In this document: positions 45,667 to 53,673 of the stretch, piece after piece | How the letters are laid out: every line of letters starts with the position of its first letter | Numbering within the stretch: the first letter of the stretch is position 1 | Source: Nocardia suismassiliense | GTDB lineage: Bacteria > Actinomycetota > Actinomycetes > Mycobacteriales > Mycobacteriaceae | Assembly: GCF_900269665.1 (NCBI RefSeq) | Contig: NZ_LT985361.1 | Span: forward strand, 2,408,330-2,472,329 | Direction: 5' to 3' | Length of the DNA stretch: 64,000 nt | Position numbers and translations under genes: made by a program | Notes under the pieces: generated by a model | What the model was told of the DNA's origin: nothing | Seen by the model: only the letters and a program-made list of their open reading frames with translations | Databases searched by the model: none

Positions 45667-47592
45667 GTGGCCGGACGACTCCCAGATCGCGATATCGCGG
45701 CGATACGTGACCGCGTCCGCATCGAAGACATTGTGGGGGAATACGTCGCGCTGAAGCGCGCGGGCGCGGACTCCATGAAGGGGTTGTGCCCGTTTCACGA
45801 CGAGAAGTCGCCGTCGTTTCATGTGCGCCCCAATCATGGCCTCTTCCACTGCTTCGGCTGCGGTGAGGGCGGTGACGTCTTCGCGTTCCTGCAGAAGATC
45901 GACCATGTCGGCTTCGTCGAAGCGGTCGAGCAGATGGCCGATCGGATCGGCTACCAGATCAACTACGAGGGTGGCGGCACCTCGGTGCAGCGCGACCGGG
46001 GCACCCGTTCCCGGTTGGTCGCCGCCAACGCCGCCGCGCACGAGTTCTACATGGCGCAGCTGCGCGAGCCGGAAGCCGAGACGGCGCGCAAGTTCCTCAC
46101 CGACCGCAATTTCGATGCCGCCGCGGCCCAGCAGTTCGGCTGTGGTTACGCGCCCGCAGGCTGGGACACGCTGACCAAACATCTGCTGCGCAAGGGTTTC
46201 GAGTTCAAGGAGCTGGAGGGCGCGGGCCTGTCGAGGCAGGGCCAGCGCGGCCCGATCGACCGGTTCCACCGCCGGCTGCTCTGGCCGATCCGCAACCTCG
46301 GCGGCGACGTCATCGGGTTCGGCGCGCGCAAGCTCTTCGACGACGACACCATGCCGGGCAAGTACATCAACACCCCGGAAACGATCCTGTACAAGAAGTC
46401 CCAGGTGCTGTTCGGCCTCGATCTCGCCAAGCGCGACATCGCCAAGGGACATCAGGCCGTCGTGGTCGAGGGCTACACCGACGTGATGGCCATGCACCTG
46501 GCCGGCGTGAAAACCGCCGTCGCCTCCTGCGGTACCGCCTTCGGTGACGAGCATCTCGCGCTGCTGCGCAGGCTGCTGCTCGACGACAACTTCTGGCGCG
46601 GCGAGATCATCTACACCTTCGACGGTGACGCGGCGGGCCAGGCGGCGGCGCTGAAAGCCTTTGCGGGCGACCAGAAGCTGGCCGGGCAGACCTATATCGC
46701 GGTGGCGCCCGACGGGCAGGACCCGTGCGAGCTACGTCAGCAATCCGGTGACGGTGCCGTCCGCGACCTGGTGGCGCGGCGTACCCCGTTGTACGAGTTC
46801 GTGATTCGCGGGCTGCTCGCCGACCACAACCTGGACACCGCCGAGGGCCAGGTGGAGGCGTTGCGCCGGGCGATCCCGGTGGTCGCGCAGATCAAGGACA
46901 ACGCGCTGCGCAAGGCGTACGCGACGAAGCTGGCCGGCTGGGTCGGCTGGGACGACATCCAGACCGTGGTCCGCCGGGTCGGTGACGAAGCCAAGCGCAA
47001 CCGCACCGGCGGCGGCAGCACCGGCGGGCGACAGATGCCGCCCGCTCGGCAGGCCGAGGTGGTCGCCGAACATCCTGCAGCACGGCCCAATCCGAACGAT
47101 CCGACGCTGATGCCGCAGCGGCAGGTGCTCGCCGCGGCCCTGCAGTATCCGGCGATGGCCGGTTCGGTATTCGACTCGCTGGAGGCCGACGCCTTCACCC
47201 ATCCCGCCTATGCGGCGGTTCGGCTGCTGATCGCGGAAGTGGGCGGCACCTCGGCCGGGCTCGGCGGTGCGGAGTGGGTCAACGCGGTTGCGGACCGCAC
47301 CGATGATCTGACCATGCGCGCGCTGCTGTCCGAGCTGGCCAACGAGCCGCTGCCGGTGAAGAACGCGGCCGGCATCCCACGTTTCGTCGCCGGTGTGCTG
47401 GCGCGCACGCAGGAGGCGTGGGTCGGGCGGCAGATCGCCGAGCTGAAGTCGAAGCTGCAGCGAGTGTCCTCCACCGAGCAGCCGGATGCGTACATGGCGC
47501 TGTTCGGGGACTTGGTGGCGCTGGAGCAGTACCGCAAGAGCCTGTTGACGCAGGCGATGGGCAACCACGACGACTTCGCTACCAGGGCTTGA
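45667..47592 (+). CDS. dnaG: DNA primase
   Basis: 641 residues from GTG 45667. Zinc-binding CHC2 domain (CPFHDEKSPSFHV...FHCFGCGEGGDV), the catalytic core with the Toprim motifs VVVEGYTDVMAMH and YTFDGDAAGQAA, and a C-terminal helicase-binding domain. It makes RNA primers for replication. In bacteria rpsU/rpoD often flank dnaG, but the order here is the mycobacterial dgt-dnaG. Confidence 0.97.
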   Translation: MAGRLPDRDIAAIRDRVRIEDIVGEYVALKRAGADSMKGLCPFHDEKSPSFHVRPNHGLFHCFGCGEGGDVFAFLQKIDHVGFVEAVEQMADRIGYQINYEGGGTSVQRDRGTRSRLVAANAAAHEFYMAQLREPEAETARKFLTDRNFDAAAAQQFGCGYAPAGWDTLTKHLLRKGFEFKELEGAGLSRQGQRGPIDRFHRRLLWPIRNLGGDVIGFGARKLFDDDTMPGKYINTPETILYKKSQVLFGLDLAKRDIAKGHQAVVVEGYTDVMAMHLAGVKTAVASCGTAFGDEHLALLRRLLLDDNFWRGEIIYTFDGDAAGQAAALKAFAGDQKLAGQTYIAVAPDGQDPCELRQQSGDGAVRDLVARRTPLYEFVIRGLLADHNLDTAEGQVEALRRAIPVVAQIKDNALRKAYATKLAGWVGWDDIQTVVRRVGDEAKRNRTGGGSTGGRQMPPARQAEVVAEHPAARPNPNDPTLMPQRQVLAAALQYPAMAGSVFDSLEADAFTHPAYAAVRLLIAEVGGTSAGLGGAEWVNAVADRTDDLTMRALLSELANEPLPVKNAAGIPRFVAGVLARTQEAWVGRQIAELKSKLQRVSSTEQPDAYMALFGDLVALEQYRKSLLTQAMGNHDDFATRA

Positions 47593-47678
47593 TAACCGGG
47601 GTCGCCGTAATGCTCGCCGAGAATCGGGCGGATGTGGCGTAGTCCCTCTCGACTGATCGGGATCCCACCACCGTCTGA

Positions 47679-48089
47679 CTAGGACGCAGTGGTGGTGCCG
47701 GTTGGACGGGACTGCGGGGTGCGGGTTCGGATAAGCGCTGTCAAGAAGGCCGCTGTGAAGGCCACATGGATGACCAGGAAGATTCGGGCGAGGTCTCGTG
47801 CTTCCCCGGTCACTACGCCGTAGACGTCATTCGCGGCGACTACGCCGAATCCGATGAGATCGGCCATCAGGACGGCGTCGCGCATCTGCGAGGGTCCGGC
47901 GTTGCGGCACAACCAGTTCAGGACTGCGATGCCGAGGAACGGTGCGCCGAGCAGGCGCAGCAGTGCGACGAGTTCGGATGACGGGTCCTGCGGGACGGCG
48001 TCTACGCCGAAGCGGGTCGGGACGATCAGCAGGGCCATGCCGATGATCAGCAGGTAGATGGCGGCTGCGATCAGGAGGGATCTGAGCAT
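47679..48089 (-). CDS. Small integral membrane protein, four helices
   Basis: 136 residues from ATG 48089 (AGGAAG upstream). About four hydrophobic segments (LLIAAAIYLLIIGMALLIVP, LVALLRLLGAPFLGIAVLNWL, DAVLMADLIGFGVVAANDVYGVV, IFLVIHVAFTAAFLTALI). A stand-alone hypothetical with a Thr-rich end; no family recognised. Convergent with dnaG. Confidence 0.65.
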   Translation of the reverse strand: MLRSLLIAAAIYLLIIGMALLIVPTRFGVDAVPQDPSSELVALLRLLGAPFLGIAVLNWLCRNAGPSQMRDAVLMADLIGFGVVAANDVYGVVTGEARDLARIFLVIHVAFTAAFLTALIRTRTPQSRPTGTTTAS

Positions 48090-48272
48090 GTGAACGGCTT
48101 CCTGTCCGAGCACGGGTTGTATCTGCCGCAGAGTATTTCAGAGCTGATGGCAGGTCGTGGGCAGAGTGCCGTACTACGGTGACCCCTGACCAAGCCAGCG
48201 CGGCCGGATCGCACCACGGATCGGCGGACTCACCTCAGCATTGGCGGCGACCGGTCACCCGATCGTGCGTCG

Positions 48273-48518
48273 TCAACGGCGCAGCTGGTCCTGCGGCACG
48301 AGGATGGTGGTGCGCTCGTCCAGCGGCTCCATCGGTTCCAGCCGAGGTTTCGTGCTGAGCTTGTCCGACAGCTTCTGCCTGCCGACGAGTACCAGCTTGC
48401 GGGTCACCGGGCTCTCCGAGAGCGCCCGGGTCGCCGCGCTGATCTGCTCGTAGCGAGCCCGCCCGGCCTTGCTGCCGAGTACATACCCGGCCGCCACGCC
48501 GATGATCAACCGCAGCAT
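48273..48518 (-). CDS. YtxH-like small membrane protein (Rv2342-like)
   Basis: 81 residues. One N-terminal helix (LRLIIGVAAGYVLGSKAGRARYEQI, the YtxH-type GYxLGxxAGRxRYEQI pattern), then a charged tail ending in DERTTILVPQDQLRR. GAGGAG stands upstream. Its place near dnaG matches Rv2342. Function unknown. Confidence 0.75.
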   Translation of the reverse strand: MLRLIIGVAAGYVLGSKAGRARYEQISAATRALSESPVTRKLVLVGRQKLSDKLSTKPRLEPMEPLDERTTILVPQDQLRR

Positions 48519-48612
48519 CTCGATGTGCTCCTCCCAGTTGCCTGTTCGCGGCTCTATCCTGCCCGACGGCCGGTGGCCCTGTCGATCCGGCTAGGACTGG
48601 GCGGGCAGATGC

Positions 48613-48753
48613 TCAGGCGGCGAGTTCCTCTCGCTTGGCCCGATGCTCATCGCACAGCTGTCGCTGGCCGCGGCGGATGTGCGCCGGATCCAGCAGTTGT
48701 TTGAAGGTCAGATTCTCGCGACGCCAGCAATCGCCGCATGCGAATTCGTTCAT
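48613..48753 (-). CDS. 46-residue CxxC protein
   Basis: Start ATG 48753 has ACGAGG before it; the longer reading to 48810 lacks one. The sequence begins MNEFACGDCWRRENLTF and has a third cysteine and a His in LCDEHRAKREE, so a zinc-binding mini-protein is possible. The two close cysteines plus C-x-x-x-H could make a ribbon. Divergent from the EEP gene. Function unknown; it may be overlooked in annotations. Confidence 0.55.
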   Translation of the reverse strand: MNEFACGDCWRRENLTFKQLLDPAHIRRGQRQLCDEHRAKREELAA

Positions 48754-48897
48754 GACGGCCACCTCGTTCCTCTGCTCAGCGGGGTTGCCAAGGAGTTCCC
48801 AATTCACCACGCGCTCAGCGCTTTGTGTTCATTCTCGCCCCCGATAGCGGCCGTACCGTTACTTCCAGGTGAGAACGGCGGAACGCGAACCGTTTTC

Positions 48898-49830
48898 ATG
48901 AACCTTTCATCTGCCGCGTCCATCGTTGCCGGTATGCCGCATGGAACCTTTCGAGACCTCACCCTCGCGTCGGCCGCCGCACTGCTCGCCGCTCTGCTGG
49001 TGGCCCCTCGACTGCTGCCCGAGACCGGCGGGTTTCGCCAGCTCGTCAGCAGTTTCCTGCCCTGGCTGATCGTCCCGACGCTGCTGCTCGCCCTTGTCGC
49101 CCTCTGCGCGGCCTCCAAGGTGGGCCTCATCGCCGTCACAGCACCGATCCTGGCCTGGACGGTCATCTTCGTCCCCGAACTCGTCGACCGCCCGCACGGC
49201 GAGCCGTCCCCCGACGCGTTACGTGTCGCCACCCAGAACCTCGGTGCAAGCGGCACAGCAGACGAATTGACCGACGCCGCAGTGATTTCGGTACAGGAAC
49301 TCACCGACCGCAACCGAACAGCCGTAGCAGCGGCCCTGGACCCCCACCACCCCCACGTTGCGACCGTCGGCACCATCGGCCTCTGGAGCCGCTATCCCCT
49401 GTCCGACGTCGAACGCCTCGACCTAGGCCAAGGCTGGGCCCGCGCCCTACGCGCCACTCTCGAAACCCCCGCCGGCGACGTCACCGTCTACGCCGTCCAC
49501 CTAGGCTCCATCCGCTTCAACGACACCGCCTCACGCAACCGCACCCTGCGCACCCTCACCGACCTCGTCCACCGCGACCCCGCCGACCGCCTCCTCGTCC
49601 TCGGCGACCTCAACACCGCCTCCACCGACCCCCAACTCTCCGCCCTGGCCCTGCACGACGTCCGCACCGGCCTCGGCTTCACCTGGCCCGCCGACTTCCC
49701 CCTAACCCGCCCCGACCACATCCTCACCCGCGGCTTCACCCCCCGCGCCGCCACCGTCCGCCACACCCCCGGCAGCGACCACCGCGCCGCCACCGCCACC
49801 CTCGACCCCACCCCACATGTCAGCAGGTAG
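48898..49830 (+). CDS. Membrane-anchored endonuclease/exonuclease/phosphatase (EEP) protein
   Basis: 310 residues from ATG 48898; ATG 48934 is an alternative and neither has a clear ribosome site. Two to three membrane helices fill the first ~95 residues, then the EEP domain: LRVATQNLG (Asn/Glu-type start), VISVQEL (metal Glu), YAVHLGSIRF, LVLGDLNTA (GDxN) and GSDHRAATATL (SDH). It likely hydrolyses phosphoesters outside the membrane. The 3' half has strongly C-rich codons. Confidence 0.82.
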   Translation: MNLSSAASIVAGMPHGTFRDLTLASAAALLAALLVAPRLLPETGGFRQLVSSFLPWLIVPTLLLALVALCAASKVGLIAVTAPILAWTVIFVPELVDRPHGEPSPDALRVATQNLGASGTADELTDAAVISVQELTDRNRTAVAAALDPHHPHVATVGTIGLWSRYPLSDVERLDLGQGWARALRATLETPAGDVTVYAVHLGSIRFNDTASRNRTLRTLTDLVHRDPADRLLVLGDLNTASTDPQLSALALHDVRTGLGFTWPADFPLTRPDHILTRGFTPRAATVRHTPGSDHRAATATLDPTPHVSR

Positions 49831-49840
49831 CGACGCGATT

Positions 49841-49858
49841 TGGGCGGGCGCCCGCCCA
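49841..49858. repeat. 18-bp perfect GC palindrome
   Basis: TGGGCGGGCGCCCGCCCA is fully self-complementary, between the EEP gene end and tRNA-Asn. It may be a terminator hairpin core or an operator; the tRNA promoter probably lies just after it (TACGCTAAAGT follows). Confidence 0.4.
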
Positions 49859-49908
49859 TACGCTAAAGTTTCTCCTCGGCCCGCCTAGCACAGACGGACC
49901 GAGGATAG

Positions 49909-49981
49909 TCCCCTATAGCTCAATTGGCAGAGCAGCCGACTGTTAATCGGCAGGTTTCTGGTTCGAGTCCAGATGGGGGAG
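49909..49981 (+). tRNA. tRNA-Asn (anticodon GTT)
   Basis: A 73-nt cloverleaf: acceptor TCCCCTA/TGGGGGA (one wobble), D-arm with AGCTCAATTGGCAGAGC, anticodon arm CCGACTGTTAATCGG with GTT, T-arm CTGGTTCGAGTCCAG, discriminator G. CCA is not encoded. The stem of the anticodon arm carries the usual purine after the anticodon. Confidence 0.95.
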
Positions 49982-49987
49982 CCTCTA

Positions 49988-50027
49988 CGGCCCCTGACCA
50001 GGAGTTACGCACTCCGGTCAGGGGCCG
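49988..50027 (+). terminator. tRNA-Asn terminator hairpin
   Basis: CGGCCCCTGACC (49988-49999) pairs with GGTCAGGGGCCG (50016-50027), with an inner GGAGT/ACTCC stem and a bulged A. No strong U-tract follows. It sits directly after the tRNA. Confidence 0.75.
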
Positions 50028-50253
50028 AACTCGTATGGCGATATTTTGGTCAGCCGCCCGTTTGATGGAACCTATGCGCTAGTCGGTCGCCGAGAGCAGG
50101 CCGACGTTGTCGCTGCGGTCCGCGGGCACGGCCGTCTCGGCTCGACCTCCGGAGTCTCGAACCAGAAACCTGACGATTAACAGTCCCGGCTGCTCAGTTG
50201 AGGCAAGGGATCCGCCGCTGCAGATCATTCGAATCGTCTCCGTTGATCAGGGG
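50028..50253. other. Intergenic region with decayed tRNA-Asn copy
   Basis: 226 bp between the tRNA terminator and the GIY-YIG gene. It holds the tRNA remnant at 50155-50210 and no other recognisable element. An in-frame extension of the GIY-YIG gene runs through it but starts inside the remnant, so the extension is probably not coding. Confidence 0.45.
50151..50210 (-). pseudogene. Degenerate inverted tRNA-Asn fragment
   Basis: The minus strand here copies the adjacent tRNA-Asn. CTCGAACCAGAAACCTG and CGATTAACAGTC (with one mismatch between) match the T-loop-to-anticodon part, and GGCTGCTC plus TTGAG match the D-arm side, with a CC insertion and a small deletion. The acceptor ends are lost. 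It is a tRNA pseudogene or an old integration scar, oriented opposite to the intact tRNA 180 bp away. Confidence 0.7.
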
Positions 50254-50895
50254 ATGGAAGACCCCCGCCGTATGTTTGACCGCATGCAGGAATCGGCATT
50301 CGTGGCCTGGCGCAATGCGCTTCAACAACTCACCGGGACTGAACGAGACGCTGAATCATGGCGGCACGCCCGTTACCGCTTCGCGCACAAACTCGGCCAA
50401 GCGCTGGCGGGGCCCGGAAGTCACGGAGAACCGCCGATGACTGGGCATGTCGTGTACGCGGTGTGGTTGAACTGGGGGTTGCTGTATGTCGGGCAGACCA
50501 GCAATGCCGAGCGGCGATTACGCGACCTGTCCGTTGGCGAGAGCCATCATCTGGGCAACACCTTCCCGCCCGAAATCTGGAAACGCGTCGTCGTGATCGC
50601 ATGGCCGCAGCTTGCCGAAGCCGAGATCCCGATCCGTACATTTGGGCACAACGAAGTAGGTCTTGGATTGGAACATCGCCTTCAAGCAGTACTTCATCCA
50701 TTAGCCAACGCGTCGCGCAGGACCGTCGAAGGTAACTGGCGGTCCGTGGACTGGGATAAGAGCCGATCAGTAGGTGCCCGCACGGGCAAGGAGATCGATG
50801 AACTGTTTGCTGCGGTGCAGAAGATCTGGAGCGATGCGTCGAACTCCTCGCTCTGTCGGGTCGTGCATCCTGCCGATCTGCTCGAGTCCGAGTAG
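50254..50895 (+). CDS. GIY-YIG-like domain protein
   Basis: 213 residues from ATG 50254 (AGGGG directly before; ATG 50272 is an alternative). The segment VVYAVWLNWGLLYVGQTSNAERRLRDL with HHLGNTFP and a later E-x-x-L region resembles the GIY-YIG nuclease fold: Tyr, Tyr, Gly, and Gln-Thr in place of the common K-T/S. A final Glu (EHRLQAVL) would be the metal ligand. Such proteins cut or nick DNA. Next to the tRNA remnant and a GntR gene, consistent with a mobile-element remnant. Confidence 0.55.
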   Translation: MEDPRRMFDRMQESAFVAWRNALQQLTGTERDAESWRHARYRFAHKLGQALAGPGSHGEPPMTGHVVYAVWLNWGLLYVGQTSNAERRLRDLSVGESHHLGNTFPPEIWKRVVVIAWPQLAEAEIPIRTFGHNEVGLGLEHRLQAVLHPLANASRRTVEGNWRSVDWDKSRSVGARTGKEIDELFAAVQKIWSDASNSSLCRVVHPADLLESE

Positions 50896-51098
50896 CTGCG
50901 AGCCGAAAGGTCGCTGTGCGTAGCGGGTGTGACCGAGAAGCTGAGCCATTCCGACGCATTGTTAGCCACCACTGAACAAGCCGTTCCCCTCGCCGTCAGG
51001 AACCGTTGAAACGCAACAGGTTCCATCGGCGACCTCCGCGCGATCCGATTCTCCGCCGTACCCTCGAACGGAGCGACCGCAGATGAAGGGATCGACCG

Positions 51099-51569
51099 AT
51101 GGCCGAACCGGCTTACGTCACCATCGCGGACGACTATGCGCGGCGGATCCGGAACAGAACCCTTGCCGGCGGGACGCAGCTGCCGAGTCATGCGGAACTG
51201 GCTGAGCGGCATGGGGTGTCGCGGTCGGTGATCCGGCAAGCCATTCAGCTGCTGGCCGCCCGGCAACTCGTGCGCACCGTGCCACGCCGCGGCACCTTCG
51301 TAATCGATCAACCGCCCGTAGCCCAACCGGAAAGCCCTGCGGTTGACGACGATGTCGATGAGATTCGCGCCGTGGCGCACCCGATCCGGCGAGCACAACT
51401 GGCCGCCAACCTGATCACCCACTACCAACTCCGCATCGCTGAGCTCTCCGGCATCCGCCAGACCGCCATCGAGGACGCTCATGACCACGGCATGAGCATC
51501 GCCGACATCGGCGAGCACCTCGGCCTGGCGAACGGCCGGATCGGCGGGCTGCCGCGGCTGGACGGCTAG
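51099..51569 (+). CDS. GntR family regulator, small
   Basis: 156 residues. N-terminal GntR winged helix: YVTIADDYARRIRNRTLAGGTQLPSHAELAERHGVSRSVIRQAIQLLAARQLVRTVPRRGTFV. The short C-terminal part (about 80 residues) is not a full effector domain and ends with a second helix-turn-helix-like segment (HDHGMSIADIGEHLGLANGRIGGLP). Such small GntR proteins are common on actinomycete mobile elements and control transfer genes. It lies within the tRNA-Asn region. Confidence 0.8.
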   Translation: MAEPAYVTIADDYARRIRNRTLAGGTQLPSHAELAERHGVSRSVIRQAIQLLAARQLVRTVPRRGTFVIDQPPVAQPESPAVDDDVDEIRAVAHPIRRAQLAANLITHYQLRIAELSGIRQTAIEDAHDHGMSIADIGEHLGLANGRIGGLPRLDG

Positions 51570-51634
51570 CGGCCCGTTCGGCATGTACCGCTGATCTCGC
51601 GCGGCAAGAATCAGGCCGAGCTCTCGTGAAATTG

Positions 51635-52798
51635 TCAATCGCGATGGGTGGGTTGGGGGAGGAACAGGGCTAGGCCAACTGCGACGACAGGAACGAAACA
51701 AAGAGCAGTCAGGACTGCTTGTGGCCCTTGGTGATCGGCGAGGATGCCCAGCAGCGGCACGAACAGTCCGCCTGCGCTGACCGCTAGGCCGAGGGTGACG
51801 CCGGCGGCGGTGCCGGGGCGGTTCGGTAGGTAGTCCTGGCTCAGTTTGACGAGTACCGCGAAGGGGATGTTCACCGTGATGCCGGTGAGCGCGGCGAGGG
51901 CGAGGCCCAGCAGCGGGCTCGGCGTCAGACGTAACGCGATGAGTGCGGGAATGGCTGCGATGCTGCCGATTTGGATGGTGCGCAGCGTGCCGATGCGGTC
52001 GGCGAGGCGGCCACCCAGTAGTGTGCCGGCCACACCTCCGGCCATGAACGCTGTCAGGGCGGCGCCGCCGAGTGCGCGTGAGCCGCCGAGGGAGTTGATC
52101 CAATACAGCGCGAGGAAGGTGCTGAGACCGAAGGAGATGATGGCGCGGACGACGGCGACGGCGGTGAGCAGGAGGAACGGAATCCACCGGTCGTGGCCGA
52201 CGGTGGCAGTCGGGTCGATCGAGCCGACGGCTTGCCGCAGTTGGTAGCGCCACAGCAGGAAACCCAGCAGAACCGCTGGGGGAATGAAGAATGCGGTGGC
52301 GCCGACGCCGTAGGAGACCAGCGCTGGTGTGGCAAGTGCGGGGGCCAAGAAGAATCCGACGCTGCCACCGGCGGCGAACAGACTCATAGCTGACGCGCTG
52401 TTGCCAGCGTCCCGGCGAGCGTCCCGGCCCGCCGACGGGTGGAACGCCGCAACGCCGATCCCCGAGAGCAGCAACAAGATCCACACCATGGGGTAGGTCG
52501 GTGCCAGCCCGGACAATCCGGCGCCGAGCCCGGCTACTGCCACCCCGGCGGGCGCAAGCCAGAGCAGCCGCCACCGATCGGCGAGCAAGCCGAGCACCGG
52601 CTGGGGGAGCGAACTCCCCAACGCCGCGGCTAGAGCGAGACCCGACGCGGCGACATAACTGTAGTTCCGCTCCAGTACGAAGAACGGAATACTCGCGGGC
52701 ACCAACCCTTGATAGAAGTCGTCGACTGCGTGAGCGATCACCCAGTACCGCATGCGTTTCCATGCAGACCTCACCACCACAACATCTGTGCTCACCAT
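51635..52798 (-). CDS. MFS transporter (fosmidomycin-resistance type)
   Basis: 387 residues from ATG 52798, with AGGAGGAG just upstream; the in-frame extension to 52927 overlaps the divergent gene. Twelve membrane helices; loops GLLADRWRLL and GGRLADRIGTLRTIQ are MFS A-motifs. The opening VIAHAVDDFYQGLVPASIPFFVLERNYSY is that of the Fsr family, which exports toxic phosphonates and related drugs. Divergent from an AraC gene, 70 bp apart. Confidence 0.85.
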   Translation of the reverse strand: MVSTDVVVVRSAWKRMRYWVIAHAVDDFYQGLVPASIPFFVLERNYSYVAASGLALAAALGSSLPQPVLGLLADRWRLLWLAPAGVAVAGLGAGLSGLAPTYPMVWILLLLSGIGVAAFHPSAGRDARRDAGNSASAMSLFAAGGSVGFFLAPALATPALVSYGVGATAFFIPPAVLLGFLLWRYQLRQAVGSIDPTATVGHDRWIPFLLLTAVAVVRAIISFGLSTFLALYWINSLGGSRALGGAALTAFMAGGVAGTLLGGRLADRIGTLRTIQIGSIAAIPALIALRLTPSPLLGLALAALTGITVNIPFAVLVKLSQDYLPNRPGTAAGVTLGLAVSAGGLFVPLLGILADHQGPQAVLTALCFVPVVAVGLALFLPQPTHRD

Positions 52799-52868
52799 GT
52801 CTCCTCCTGTGCCATCCGGCAGCCTATGGACGGCGGGCACCAGCAGGATTCCGATAAACTGCCTGATT

Positions 52869-53603
52869 ATGTCGATCTTCCGCCAGGACACCACGGTGGC
52901 GAAGACGTTGACCGGCGGAGCACGCATCCATCGGCACCGGCATGCCGACCATCAGGTGGTCTATCCGAGCTCCGGTGTTGCCGAGGTCCGCACCGACGCG
53001 GGCAGCTGGATCGCCCCGGCGGACCGCGCGATCTGGATCCCCGCGGGCAGCTGGCACGAACACCACTTTTACGGCCCGACGCGCTTCCACACGGTGGGCT
53101 TTCCGCGTGAGCTGGCCCTCGACTGGACATCCCCGGCGGTGCTCGCGGCACTGCCGCTGGTCCGCGAGCTCATCATCACCTGCTCGACGGCTCAGGACCT
53201 GCCCGACGCCGAACTGATCCTGCTGCGCCAGGTCCTGCTCGATCAACTGCGCCGCAGCCCCGAACAGCCGCTGCGGCTGCCTGCCGCACGCGACGAGCGA
53301 CTCCGAAAGGCGTGCGCGCTGGTCGAATCCGACCTCACCGAGGTGTGGACTCTGGCCGGCCTCGGCCGCCGGGTCGGTGCCGGCGAGCGAACGCTTACTC
53401 GCCTGTTCCGCACCGAATTCGCAATGACTTACCCGCAGTGGCGCACTCAGCTGCGCCTGCACCACGCCGTGCAACTACTCGCCGAGCAAGTCCCGGTCAC
53501 CACAGTGGCGTATCGGTGCGGCTGGTCATCGGCCAGTGCGTTTATCGATGTCTACCGCCGCACTCTCGGCCACACCCCAGGCGCGAGCCGAGACTTGAGG
53601 TAA
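52869..53603 (+). CDS. AraC family regulator with cupin-like N-domain
   Basis: 244 residues from ATG 52869, without a clear ribosome site, so the mRNA may be leaderless. The N-terminal cupin-like part (GARIHRHRHADHQVVYPSSGVAEVRTDAGSWIAPADRAIWIPAG) is followed by the two-HTH AraC domain (WTLAGLGRRVGAGERTLTRLFRTEFAMTYPQWRTQLRLHHAVQLL...VAYRCGWSSASAFIDVYRRTLGHTPG). Very likely regulates the divergent MFS exporter. Confidence 0.86.
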   Translation: MSIFRQDTTVAKTLTGGARIHRHRHADHQVVYPSSGVAEVRTDAGSWIAPADRAIWIPAGSWHEHHFYGPTRFHTVGFPRELALDWTSPAVLAALPLVRELIITCSTAQDLPDAELILLRQVLLDQLRRSPEQPLRLPAARDERLRKACALVESDLTEVWTLAGLGRRVGAGERTLTRLFRTEFAMTYPQWRTQLRLHHAVQLLAEQVPVTTVAYRCGWSSASAFIDVYRRTLGHTPGASRDLR

Positions 53604-53673
53604 GCATCCGAAAGATGTTGCACTGCAAGCGAGTCCCGAGAGACCCGCTGCGTGCTCACATGCCGAAAGACCA

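Noticed and set aside
45501..45710. Small frame before dnaG
   Set aside because: It overlaps the dnaG start and hairpin and has no ribosome site or family resemblance.
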